This document shows, in pieces, positions 15,791-23,266 of a DNA stretch of 64,000 nt. Both the position numbers and the translations under genes were made by a program. Numbering within the stretch: position 1 is the first letter of the stretch; each line of letters begins with the position of its first letter. The stretch is from NCBI GenBank assembly GCA_016869735.1, contig VGDL01000005.1, positions 1 through 64,000 on the forward strand. The letters are read 5' to 3'. The notes below the pieces were generated by a model. That model worked only from the letters and a program-made list of their open reading frames with translations. It was not told the origin of the DNA and did no database searches. This DNA is from Alphaproteobacteria bacterium (lineage in GTDB: Bacteria; Pseudomonadota; Alphaproteobacteria; Acetobacterales; Acetobacteraceae).

Positions 15791-18718
15791 TTATGCCGCG
15801 CGGATCTGACAAAGCGTGACCTTGGTTTCCTGCATGAATGTCACCGGGTCATAGCCATAGGTGGTGACAGCATTCACGCTTTCACCAAGCACGATCGGGT
15901 CCGTGCCTTGCGGATATTTGCTGCGTTGATCTTCCTGCATGAACCAGCCCGCGAAGTGGAAGGGCATCCAAGCCACACCGGGCCCAACACGTTCCGTCAC
16001 CAAAGCCTTCATGCGGGTGGCCTTGCCCGCCGGCATTTCCGGGCCAGAGACCAGCACCCAGGCGCCATCACGGATATTGCGTGCGGCAGCGTCGCGCGGA
16101 TTGATTTCCACGAACATATCCTGCTGCAATTCCGCGAGCCACTTGTTGGACCGCGTTTCTTCCCCGCCGCCTTCATATTCCACGAGCCGCCCGGAAGACA
16201 GGATGATCGGGAAATTTGGCGCCACCTGATGCGAACGGTTCTGCACCGTCTGCCCAAGATGCGGCAGGCGGAAGCCGCGCCGATCCGGCAGCGTTGGGTA
16301 TTGTGCGATCAGATCGGTGCGCGGCGTATAGATGGGTTCACGATGCACCGGCACGGGATCAGGCAGGTTCCAGGCCACAGCGCGCGCCTTGGCATTGCCA
16401 TAAGCCATCACGCCATGTTCCATGGTGATGCGAATGATCCCCATGGAAAGATCAGTGGCCCAGGAAGCGGTGCCACCCTGACGCGCGAGTGATGCGCGCT
16501 CCGCTTCCGTATATTCCGCATCCCAACCCAGGCGCTGCATCACCGCGGTGGTGAATTCCGGATAACCATCGGTGATTTCCGAGCCCTTGGAATAGGAGCC
16601 TTCCGCCAGCAGCGTCACGCCATTGCGTTCCACCCCGAAGCGAGCGCGGAAAGTGCCGCCGCCTTCCTTCACATGCAGGTTGGTGTTGTAGAGGATATGC
16701 GTCCCCGGATGGCGCATTTCAGGCGTGCCCCAGCAGGGCCAAGGCAGGCCGTAGAAATCACCCTTGATTTCGGCGGGTGCATCAGCCTTGGCGCGCAAGG
16801 TCACCAGGTCGAACTTGTCCTGGTTCGCCATATGCGCCTTCAGGCGTTCCGGTGATTGGCCCGTATAGCCCGTGCTGATCGCGCCGCGATTGATTTCGCG
16901 CAGGATGCTCTCGGCCACCGGTTCTTGGCCCTTCACTTCAATTCCCTTGAAGAGGTCAGCCTGGAAGCGGATTGGCATATTGCGCTTTTCGGCGGCCTTA
17001 TCGAGAGCACCGGCGAGGCGATACATCGCCTCATAATCATTCTTGCTCTCGAAAATCGGCTTCACCACCTGTTCGCCCCATTGGACGGAACGGTTGGATG
17101 CCGTGCGGCTGCCCGTGCATTCAAATTGCGTGCAGATCGGCAGCAGATAAGTGTTTTCCTTGCGGTTCGCGAGGACTGCGAAGGTTGTCGGGTGCGGGTC
17201 CGCCACCACCAGCAGATCAAGCGCTTCAAGCCCCTTCACCGCTTCCGGCATACGCGTGACGGTATTGCCGCCATGGCCGAACACGACCATCGCCTTCAGA
17301 TTGTCGCGCTGCTGCACCTGATCCTTGGGCAAGGTCACCGCGTCAAAATACCGCGTGGTCGGGATGCCCGGCGTGCCCATCAGCGCCGGTGTGTCAAACC
17401 GCGCCACCATGCTTTCATAGGAAACATCCCAAACCCGCGACCAATGTCGCCAGGCATTTGCATCCAAGCCGTAATAGGCCGGCAGCGTGGTGACATCGAG
17501 CCCGAAATCAGTCGCGCCCTGCACATTGCAATGGCCACGGAAGATATTGGCCCCCGTACCATCGGCACCGACATTACCAGTCGCCAACAGCAGGATGGAG
17601 AAGGCGCGCACATTGGCGGTGCCGACAGTTTTCTGCGTGGCACCCATGCACCAGATCAGCGTCGCGGGCTTTTGCGTCGCGAACATCTCCGCAACCTTGC
17701 GAAGCTGCGCACCCGGCACGCCGGTGACGCGTTCAACCTCGGCCGGGTTCCATTTGGCGCATTCGGCGCGGATTTCATCCATGCCATGCACACGCTGGCG
17801 GATGAATTCCTTGTCTTCCCACCCATTGGCGAAGATATGGTGCAGCATGCCCCAGATGATGGGGATATCGGTACCCGGGCGGATGCGCACATACTCATTG
17901 GCATGCGCCGCAGTGCGCGTGAAGCGCGGGTCAATCACAATCAGATTGGCGCGGTTTTGTTCCTTGCCGGACAGCACATGCTGCAGGCTGACAGGATGCG
18001 CTTCCGCCGGATTGCCGCCCATGATGATCATGGTTTTGGAATTGCGGATGTCGTTATAGGAATTGGTCTGCGCGCCATAACCCCAGGTATTGGCAACACC
18101 GGCCACCGTGGTCGAATGGCAAATGCGCGCCTGATGATCGACGTTATTCGTGCCCCAGAAGGCGGCGAATTTGCGATACAGATAAGCGCCTTCATTGGAG
18201 AATTTGGCGCTGCCCAGCCAGAAGGTGGCATCCGGCCCGCTTTTCTGCCGGGTTTCCATCAACTTGTCGGCAATCTCGGTCATCGCATTGTCCCAGGACA
18301 TGCGCTGCCATTGGCCATTCACCAGCTTCATCGGGTATTTGATGCGCCGGTCGCCATGCACCAATTCGCGCACCGAAGCGCCCTTGGCGCAATGCGTGCC
18401 GCGATTGATCGGTGATTCCCAAGCCGGTTCCTGCCCGACCCAAACGCCATTCTGCACTTCGGCAATGACAGTGCAGCCGACCGAACAATGGGTGCAGATA
18501 TTCTTCACACGCTGAACGGGCTTTGAATGATCCATCGGCCCCGCTTCGGCGGGCCGCATGGTGGACAGCGGAATGGCGCCAAGTGCCGCCAGCCCTGCCC
18601 CGCCAAGCCCGGCCTGACGCAGAAAGGCGCGACGGTCGAGCCCGCCGGCAGAAAGCCCCTGATAGGCGGAAGCAAGGCGCTGCTTGGCGGCCTTGCCATC
18701 GGTGCGTTTGATCAGCAT
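15791..18718 (-). CDS. Formate dehydrogenase alpha (catalytic) subunit, Tat-exported, cysteine type
   Basis: 975 residues. The N-terminus has a twin-arginine signal (DRRAFLRQAG, R29-R30). A 4Fe-4S motif uses C75, C78, C82 and C110 (CTHCSVGC). The active-site residue is C200 in ARICHSTTVAG, where E. coli enzymes have selenocysteine, so no SECIS machinery is needed. Later MGD-binding motifs include IMGGNPAEAHPVS, FRGHCNVQGATD and the C-terminal molydopterin-binding region SSGRLVEYEGGGEETRSN. It oxidises formate in the periplasm using bis-MGD with Mo or W. Immediately preceded by the small Tat protein and the chaperone gene, followed by the beta and gamma subunits. Confidence 0.95.
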   Translation of the reverse strand: MLIKRTDGKAAKQRLASAYQGLSAGGLDRRAFLRQAGLGGAGLAALGAIPLSTMRPAEAGPMDHSKPVQRVKNICTHCSVGCTVIAEVQNGVWVGQEPAWESPINRGTHCAKGASVRELVHGDRRIKYPMKLVNGQWQRMSWDNAMTEIADKLMETRQKSGPDATFWLGSAKFSNEGAYLYRKFAAFWGTNNVDHQARICHSTTVAGVANTWGYGAQTNSYNDIRNSKTMIIMGGNPAEAHPVSLQHVLSGKEQNRANLIVIDPRFTRTAAHANEYVRIRPGTDIPIIWGMLHHIFANGWEDKEFIRQRVHGMDEIRAECAKWNPAEVERVTGVPGAQLRKVAEMFATQKPATLIWCMGATQKTVGTANVRAFSILLLATGNVGADGTGANIFRGHCNVQGATDFGLDVTTLPAYYGLDANAWRHWSRVWDVSYESMVARFDTPALMGTPGIPTTRYFDAVTLPKDQVQQRDNLKAMVVFGHGGNTVTRMPEAVKGLEALDLLVVADPHPTTFAVLANRKENTYLLPICTQFECTGSRTASNRSVQWGEQVVKPIFESKNDYEAMYRLAGALDKAAEKRNMPIRFQADLFKGIEVKGQEPVAESILREINRGAISTGYTGQSPERLKAHMANQDKFDLVTLRAKADAPAEIKGDFYGLPWPCWGTPEMRHPGTHILYNTNLHVKEGGGTFRARFGVERNGVTLLAEGSYSKGSEITDGYPEFTTAVMQRLGWDAEYTEAERASLARQGGTASWATDLSMGIIRITMEHGVMAYGNAKARAVAWNLPDPVPVHREPIYTPRTDLIAQYPTLPDRRGFRLPHLGQTVQNRSHQVAPNFPIILSSGRLVEYEGGGEETRSNKWLAELQQDMFVEINPRDAAARNIRDGAWVLVSGPEMPAGKATRMKALVTERVGPGVAWMPFHFAGWFMQEDQRSKYPQGTDPIVLGESVNAVTTYGYDPVTFMQETKVTLCQIRAA

Positions 18719-18736
18719 GGGATTCTTGCCCTTTTC

Positions 18737-18973
18737 TCAGTCGCTGGAACGATTGGTGCGGTAGAAGGCCTGCACATGGGCGCTGTTTGGCTGGTAGCGC
18801 GCCTTCAGCCGATCCGCCTGGCCTTCCTTCCGCGCCGTGCCCGCTGGCACAGCATCGGCGCGGAGCGGCGCTGATGCTTCCGCCGCCGTCGCTGCCACCG
18901 CAGCACCGCCAGCAAGGCCCAGGGTCTTCAAAAAGCCGCGACGCTGCGCGACCTGGTTTTCATCAGCACTCAT
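18737..18973 (-). CDS. Small Tat-signal protein of formate dehydrogenase loci
   Basis: 78 residues from the ATG at 18973, behind GGGAGGG; a TTG two codons upstream is less likely. It begins with a Tat motif (QRRGFLKTLGLAGGAAVAAT) and has only about 40 residues after it (GTARKEGQADRLKARYQPN, HVQAFYRTNRSSD). Proteins of this sort ('formate dehydrogenase region TAT target') recur directly upstream of FDH alpha genes; their role is unproven. The position between chaperone and catalytic subunit fits a helper in export or assembly. Confidence 0.8.
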   Translation of the reverse strand: MSADENQVAQRRGFLKTLGLAGGAAVAATAAEASAPLRADAVPAGTARKEGQADRLKARYQPNSAHVQAFYRTNRSSD

Positions 18974-18997
18974 GTTCAACCCTCCCAGCAGAAAACA

Positions 18998-19600
18998 TCA
19001 GACGGGCAATTCCTGCGCCGCCAATTCAACTTCAATGGCCATGCGGCCCAGCGCGCCAACGGCGCGGTAAAACGATGCGGCTTCCGCCGATTCCAGATCA
19101 GCGAAGAACCGCCCGGCCCAGGGGCGGATATGGCGGGCGAAAAACGCCTCAGCCGCCGCAACACCACCGGGGAACACGCCAGACAGCAGCCCGGCAAAGC
19201 TTTCGCATTCGGATGCGATGTGATCTTCAGGCTCGGCCACGCCCTCGGCGCGTTCAATGCCAAGCCGCGCGAGGTCCCCGCGCAAATCTGCGAGCGGGCG
19301 TTCATGCAGAAAGCCCGTGATGTAATAGGAAGCGAAGGGCAATAGCTCACCGCGTCCAAGCCCGATGAAAAGAGTGTGGAATTCACGCTCCACCTTAATG
19401 TTATCGGTGGCAGCGGCAGCTTCCGCCAGCGCGCGGTAGCATTTTCCAAGCGGCGAGGAATCGCCCGGCAGGCCAGCAAGCGCATTGAGCAGATGTGCAT
19501 CCGGCGCGGCCACAAGCAAACGACCAAGCAGCGCAAAAAGCCGCGCCCTTTCAGTCGCCATGGCATCCGGTGCCGTATCTTTCTGCGTCATGGGCCGCAT
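18998..19600 (-). CDS. TorD/DmsD-family chaperone for the formate dehydrogenase
   Basis: 200 residues. All-helical TorD-like pattern with REFHTLFIGLGRGELLPFAS, YYITGFLHERPLADLRGDLA and PEDHIASECESFAGLLSG; the ExxFxxLFxG...PxxSxY pattern and D/EHI(A)xExxF are the family signatures. These chaperones bind the Tat signal of a molybdoenzyme until cofactor is inserted. First gene of the FDH structural transcript, 18 bp before the Tat-signal protein. An alternative ATG at 19591 shortens it by three residues. Confidence 0.87.
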   Translation of the reverse strand: MRPMTQKDTAPDAMATERARLFALLGRLLVAAPDAHLLNALAGLPGDSSPLGKCYRALAEAAAATDNIKVEREFHTLFIGLGRGELLPFASYYITGFLHERPLADLRGDLARLGIERAEGVAEPEDHIASECESFAGLLSGVFPGGVAAAEAFFARHIRPWAGRFFADLESAEAASFYRAVGALGRMAIEVELAAQELPV

Positions 19601-19735
19601 TCAGGCCATTGCCTCCTCAGAAACACGTTCTTGTTGTTGCGGGCACTGCCGACGCCACCCCGGAAATGGAAACTGATCAGCGATGGTCAGATGTCCAAAG
19701 GGGCAAACGCTTGTGAGGCCAGCGTAATTCCGACT

Positions 19736-19764
19736 CCTATACTCAAAAACCGCCTTATTTGCAA
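19736..19764 (-). promoter_or_regulatory. Candidate sigma70-type promoter of the FDH structural operon
   Basis: Minus strand: -35 TTGCAA (19764-19759), 17-bp spacer, -10 TATAGG (19741-19736), about 130 bp before the chaperone start. It lies in the only sizeable gap (19601-19791) of the minus-strand FDH gene series. I saw no FNR box or sigma54 element there. Pattern match only. Confidence 0.4.
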
Positions 19765-19791
19765 GCATGTCATCAAGGCGTCTCACGAAGT

Positions 19792-20394
19792 TTACACGGG
19801 CACGGCGCCACCATGCCTTCGGGGCGGCTCGGGGTGGGCTTCACCCACGAAGTCAGCCTCCGGCGCTGCTTCAGCAATGCTGAGCGCCGGGGCGTCAGGT
19901 GATGCCTCAGAAGGGGAAAGTTCTGCCAAGGCGGGCGCCTCCGGCGCATCATCCTCTGCCCCGGCTTCCGTGGGTTTGGGGGCCGGCGCATCCAGCCCCA
20001 GCGCATGAGACAGCAGCTTCATCGCATCCCCGCCCAATTCGAGCGCAAAGCCCGGCACGCCATCCGGGGCATTGAAATCCCAGGCATAATCCGCTGGGCC
20101 GATGAAATCCCGGATGGAGGGATCAAGGCTCCAGGCGCGGCGGAGTGCCGCCGCGCGCAAATCGAGCGGCACCTTGCGGTGCAGGAAGGCCTTGAAGTCA
20201 CTTTCCAGTGTCAGGCTATCAATCGGCGGCAGGCTGGCCAGATCAAAATCATCCTCAGGCGCGGCGGGCGGCGGTGCTTCGGGCTTGGCTTCAAGGGGCG
20301 CGGGCGGCGCCGCTTCCTCAGGCGTGCGGCCTTCCACCACGGCGCGCTTGCGGCGCGACCAGCGGGAGAGGAAGCCCTCATTCTCCTCGCTCAT
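19792..20394 (-). CDS. DUF3306-family protein of the FDH accessory module
   Basis: 200 residues. N-terminal FLSRWSRRKRAVVEGR followed by a proline/alanine-rich linker, then the conserved core DLASLPPIDSLTLESDFKAF, PLDLRAAALRRAWSLDPSIR and DYAWDFNAPDGVPGF; the tail is acidic and low complexity. This matches my memory of DUF3306, found next to DUF3305 in formate dehydrogenase loci. No catalytic residues are evident. Overlaps the DUF3305 gene by ATGA and is last of a five-gene coupled series. Confidence 0.75.
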   Translation of the reverse strand: MSEENEGFLSRWSRRKRAVVEGRTPEEAAPPAPLEAKPEAPPPAAPEDDFDLASLPPIDSLTLESDFKAFLHRKVPLDLRAAALRRAWSLDPSIRDFIGPADYAWDFNAPDGVPGFALELGGDAMKLLSHALGLDAPAPKPTEAGAEDDAPEAPALAELSPSEASPDAPALSIAEAAPEADFVGEAHPEPPRRHGGAVPV

Positions 20395-20903
20395 GGGTCA
20401 TCCACCCGGCCTCGGCGGCCAAGCCCATCCAATTCCGCCTTGTCGCGCTTGCGCTTATGGAAGCCCCGGTCGCGATGGTGTTCCGCCACAAAGGCTTCGA
20501 GCGCGGCGCGGATGCCAGGCGGCAGCGGCACCGCCTCCATCAGGTCAGACCCCGAATCGGCATAGAGATGCGCTTCTCCGGCATCCACCGTCACGCGTTG
20601 CAGGGCGAAGCCCGGCGCAGTCTCAACCGGGCGCAGCACCACCCAAATGCTGGGGTGGGAACTTTCCAGATTGTGCTTGTAATTGTCCGTGTCGGTCGGG
20701 TGGAAAGCCACTTCGGCATTGCCGGCAAAGAACAGGCTGCGCCCGGCTTCTTCGCGCATCAGCGTCCATGGCGGCAGGCTTGGTGCATCTTCCAGCACTT
20801 CCACCGCGCGCCAGGCGTATTCGGCCCATTGGGTGACACCGGGGCGGCGTTCCACCACCACGCCCACGGGGATCGTCACAGTGCCGGGGATGATCAGGGT
20901 CAT
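20391..20903 (-). CDS. DUF3305-family protein of the FDH accessory module
   Basis: 170 residues from the ATG at 20903 (overlapping the previous stop by ATGA); a longer open frame upstream is out of register with the neighbour and not used. Core: IPVGVVVERRPGVTQWAEYA, WRAVEVLEDAPSLPPW, LFFAGNAEVAFHPTDTDNYK and LESSHPSIWVVLRP, ending in a basic FHKRKRDKAELD stretch. Recalled as DUF3305, a partner of DUF3306 in FDH clusters. Biochemical role unknown; no signal peptide, so cytoplasmic. Confidence 0.75.
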   Translation of the reverse strand: MTLIIPGTVTIPVGVVVERRPGVTQWAEYAWRAVEVLEDAPSLPPWTLMREEAGRSLFFAGNAEVAFHPTDTDNYKHNLESSHPSIWVVLRPVETAPGFALQRVTVDAGEAHLYADSGSDLMEAVPLPPGIRAALEAFVAEHHRDRGFHKRKRDKAELDGLGRRGRVDDP

Positions 20904-21940
20904 GCGCCCTTCTCCGCCGTCAGCAGGGGCAGGCCGGCCACCAGATTCTGCGGCTTCATGCGCAGCCGATTGGCCGCATCCATGGCGAGCGCCAGATAGA
21001 TCGGCTTGCCCGCCACGCGCGGCAGCACGCGCGCCGGATTGGCGAATTCCAAGACGCCGAGCCACAGAATGCGCGCGAGCCGCGCCTGCGCCACCTTCTT
21101 GCCCTGCCAAAGATCATTGGTGATGGAGGTGGCTTCCGTATCAAGCCCGATATGCCAGCGCCAATCACGATCTTCGATGGTGGGCACGGCGCGGATGGTT
21201 ACTTCCTCACCAAATAAATGCCGGATGAAACGCGTGATGGCACGCGCTAGCCCCTGCTGGCCGGGCCGGCCTTCGGCAATGTCCAGCGCGAAATCATGCG
21301 CATCCGACCGCCCATGATAGAGATGGGCATTGATGTCGGACAGCACATCAATCTCGACTTCTCTTGGTGGGGCGCCGGCTTCGACCAGCAATTGGCCAAG
21401 CGCGCCGAACCCGCCATCGCGGCCGCGCATGTCCAGCACTTCCTCATCCGCCAGCAATAGCGAGCCCTGATTGATGGCGGCGCGTTGCGGGCGATAGAAA
21501 AGCTCAGCGGCACGCAGCGCGAAGGGATCGCCCTCCCCCTCCATCGCGGCGCGGGCTACCAGATGCGTCAGCATTTGCAGAAAGATCGGCGGGATGCCGC
21601 CGACATCGCCGCGATAAAGCGCCAGCCAGGCTTCTTCCAGGCTGGGCGCGGCAGAAACGCGATCCCGAAAGCCCAGAAAATACCGCCAATTTTCCTGCGC
21701 ATCCGCATCGGCAAGCGAGGCAATCCGCGCGGCATCCACCGCCTGTTCGGGTTCCGCCAAAAGCGCGGCATGCAGCGCCATTTCCGCCGCGCAGGCTTCC
21801 TCTGGCGGCACCAATTCCTGGCGGGCGAGGAAAGCGCGCCACAAATCCGCCGTGGCGCGCAGCCGGCCATGCGGCGCGGCCTCACACAAATGATGCCCGG
21901 AAGCGACCCAGAAATCGCCGGGGGAGAGCATGGCACTCAT
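20900..21940 (-). CDS. Uncharacterised FDH-cluster protein (DUF6352-like)
   Basis: 346 residues, cytoplasmic by appearance. Visible blocks: FWVASGHHLCEAAPHGRLRA, ENWRYFLGFRDRVSAAPSLE, GIPPIFLQMLTHLVARA, FYRPQRAAINQGSLLLADEE, ISDINAHLYHGRSDAHDFALD-like, and DRDWRWHIGLDTEATSITND. I believe this is the DUF6352 family found in FDH loci. Function unknown. Linked by ATGA overlaps to genes on both sides, which implies equimolar expression with them. Confidence 0.65.
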   Translation of the reverse strand: MSAMLSPGDFWVASGHHLCEAAPHGRLRATADLWRAFLARQELVPPEEACAAEMALHAALLAEPEQAVDAARIASLADADAQENWRYFLGFRDRVSAAPSLEEAWLALYRGDVGGIPPIFLQMLTHLVARAAMEGEGDPFALRAAELFYRPQRAAINQGSLLLADEEVLDMRGRDGGFGALGQLLVEAGAPPREVEIDVLSDINAHLYHGRSDAHDFALDIAEGRPGQQGLARAITRFIRHLFGEEVTIRAVPTIEDRDWRWHIGLDTEATSITNDLWQGKKVAQARLARILWLGVLEFANPARVLPRVAGKPIYLALAMDAANRLRMKPQNLVAGLPLLTAEKGA

Positions 21941-22491
21941 GCGCCCTGCTTTCCGATCTTGGTCAGATCTGGGCGCAGGATGGGTTCGTCATCATCCTCC
22001 CCATGGGTTTCGACACTCGCGAAAACCGGCAGGCTTTCAAAACTGCGATGCTGTTCCGCGCGCAGATGCAGCGTGCGGAAGCGTTCGCGCTGTTCGCCGC
22101 CTTCAATGCTGCGGGTCAAAGCCAGCACCGTACCCGGCGGGTGATCACAAAGCTGTTCGGCAAAGGCCAATTCCTCCTCGGCCGCGGCGCGCGCCGCTGC
22201 CTCATCCGGCGCGCCATGGACCAGATGGATATGCGCGGCAAGCGCGGTGAGCGCGGCCTCACGCTCGGCAGCGCTGGCTTCCGCGACCTCCACCAAGGTG
22301 GCCCAGCCAAAGCTGCCAAGGCCGAGGAAGCCGCCGCGAAAGGCTTGCCGGCCCTTGCCGGTCATTTGCGCGGGGTCTTCATCCCAGAAGGAAAACCCAC
22401 CCGGCACGGCCCATTCGCCGGGCGCGGCGGCCTGATCGAAGATCACGCTATCCGAGGCATCAAGGCGGATGGTGCGGGGCAGCCGGGTCAT
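21937..22491 (-). CDS. Uncharacterised FDH-cluster protein (DUF6505-like)
   Basis: 184 residues. Starts RLPRTIRLDASDSVIFDQAA, continues EWAVPGGFSFWDEDPAQMTG, RQAFRGGFLGLGSFGWATLV, and has an Ala/Glu-rich helical middle (LTALAAHIHLVHGAPDEAAA). No known catalytic motif. I recall DUF6505 as its family name in FDH clusters; this is memory, not a search. ATGA overlaps join it to the ligase-like gene before it and the DUF6352-like gene after it. Confidence 0.62.
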   Translation of the reverse strand: MTRLPRTIRLDASDSVIFDQAAAPGEWAVPGGFSFWDEDPAQMTGKGRQAFRGGFLGLGSFGWATLVEVAEASAAEREAALTALAAHIHLVHGAPDEAAARAAAEEELAFAEQLCDHPPGTVLALTRSIEGGEQRERFRTLHLRAEQHRSFESLPVFASVETHGEDDDEPILRPDLTKIGKQGA

Positions 22492-23204
22492 GCCAAGGCC
22501 TCAGCGAGCGACAGGGTTTCGCGCCCTGCCCCGGCTTCCAGCACCAAATCGCCGCTGGCCGGCACAATGCCACGCCGCGCGCCGGCGCCAAGCTTGGGGT
22601 CGAGCCGCGCGAGGTAGCGTTCCGCCAGCGTCTTCACGCCGCGCGCCTGCCAATCCGCGACCGTCGCCATGAAATGCCGCGCCCAGGCAGCGACCAGCAA
22701 GGCGGGGGTCAGATCATCATAGCCTTCCCCGAGCAAGGAGGTCCGGTCCGGGCTTTCGCCGGGTTCGCCATCGGCATATTCGGCAAAGCGCAGTTCCATC
22801 CCAACCACCAACCAGGGCAGCGTGCCATCCGGCGCAAGATTGGGGGGCAGGCCAAGGCGGGTCTGCCCGACCACGGCGCCATTCAGGCGCAGCGTGCGCG
22901 GCCAATCGAAAACCAAGGGAATATCGGGCGGGCCATAGGCGCCAAGCGCATCAGCAAGCGCAACGCTGGCGGCATGCAAGGCGAGCCTGGCGGAGGGAAG
23001 CGCATCTTCCGGTTCCAGCACAATCGCGGCTTCCGCCCGCGCCCAGGACCGCACCCAAACCAGCGTGCCCGCGCCTTTCTGCGGGGCCAGCGCGCAGGCG
23101 TGGCTGAGTGCATCGCCGCCCTCGCACAGCGCGATGATAGGCGTGAAAACGCTTGGCAATACGGGCAAATCTTCGGTCAATCCGGCGCCATCCCTCGTCA
23201 GCAT
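22488..23204 (-). CDS. Biotin/lipoate-protein-ligase-like protein in the FDH cluster
   Basis: 238 residues from the ATG at 23204; a GTG at 23243 would extend it into the 5' region of the divergent gene. The fold signature is that of BirA/LplA catalytic domains: GTLVWVRSWARAEAAIVLEP, LPLVFDWPRTLRLNGAVVGQ-like (seen as IPLVFDWPRTLRLNGAVVGQ) and LPWLVVGMELRFAEYA. The usual biotin-ligase GRGRxG-type ATP loop is not obvious; the stretch before it reads APQKGAGTLVW. It ends with an extra domain (DLVLEAGAGRETLSLAEALA), the DUF4444-like tail. First gene of the five-gene accessory series. Confidence 0.7.
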   Translation of the reverse strand: MLTRDGAGLTEDLPVLPSVFTPIIALCEGGDALSHACALAPQKGAGTLVWVRSWARAEAAIVLEPEDALPSARLALHAASVALADALGAYGPPDIPLVFDWPRTLRLNGAVVGQTRLGLPPNLAPDGTLPWLVVGMELRFAEYADGEPGESPDRTSLLGEGYDDLTPALLVAAWARHFMATVADWQARGVKTLAERYLARLDPKLGAGARRGIVPASGDLVLEAGAGRETLSLAEALA

Positions 23205-23266
23205 GCTTTCGCTGCCATATATGCCACGCCAGGCGGGTTTCACAGCCGGGGGTAGGATAGAACATC

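Noticed and set aside
16856-18415. 519-codon open frame on the plus strand
   Set aside because: Antisense shadow of the formate dehydrogenase alpha gene; His/Arg-rich low-information translation.
19700-19725. Possible sigma54 promoter (TGGC ... TTTGC) upstream of the FDH operon
   Set aside because: The distance between the GG and GC elements is 14 bases rather than the required 10.
19601-19786. 61-codon minus-strand frame abutting the TorD-like gene
   Set aside because: It spans the likely promoter of the FDH operon and has no convincing RBS or motif; treated as non-coding.
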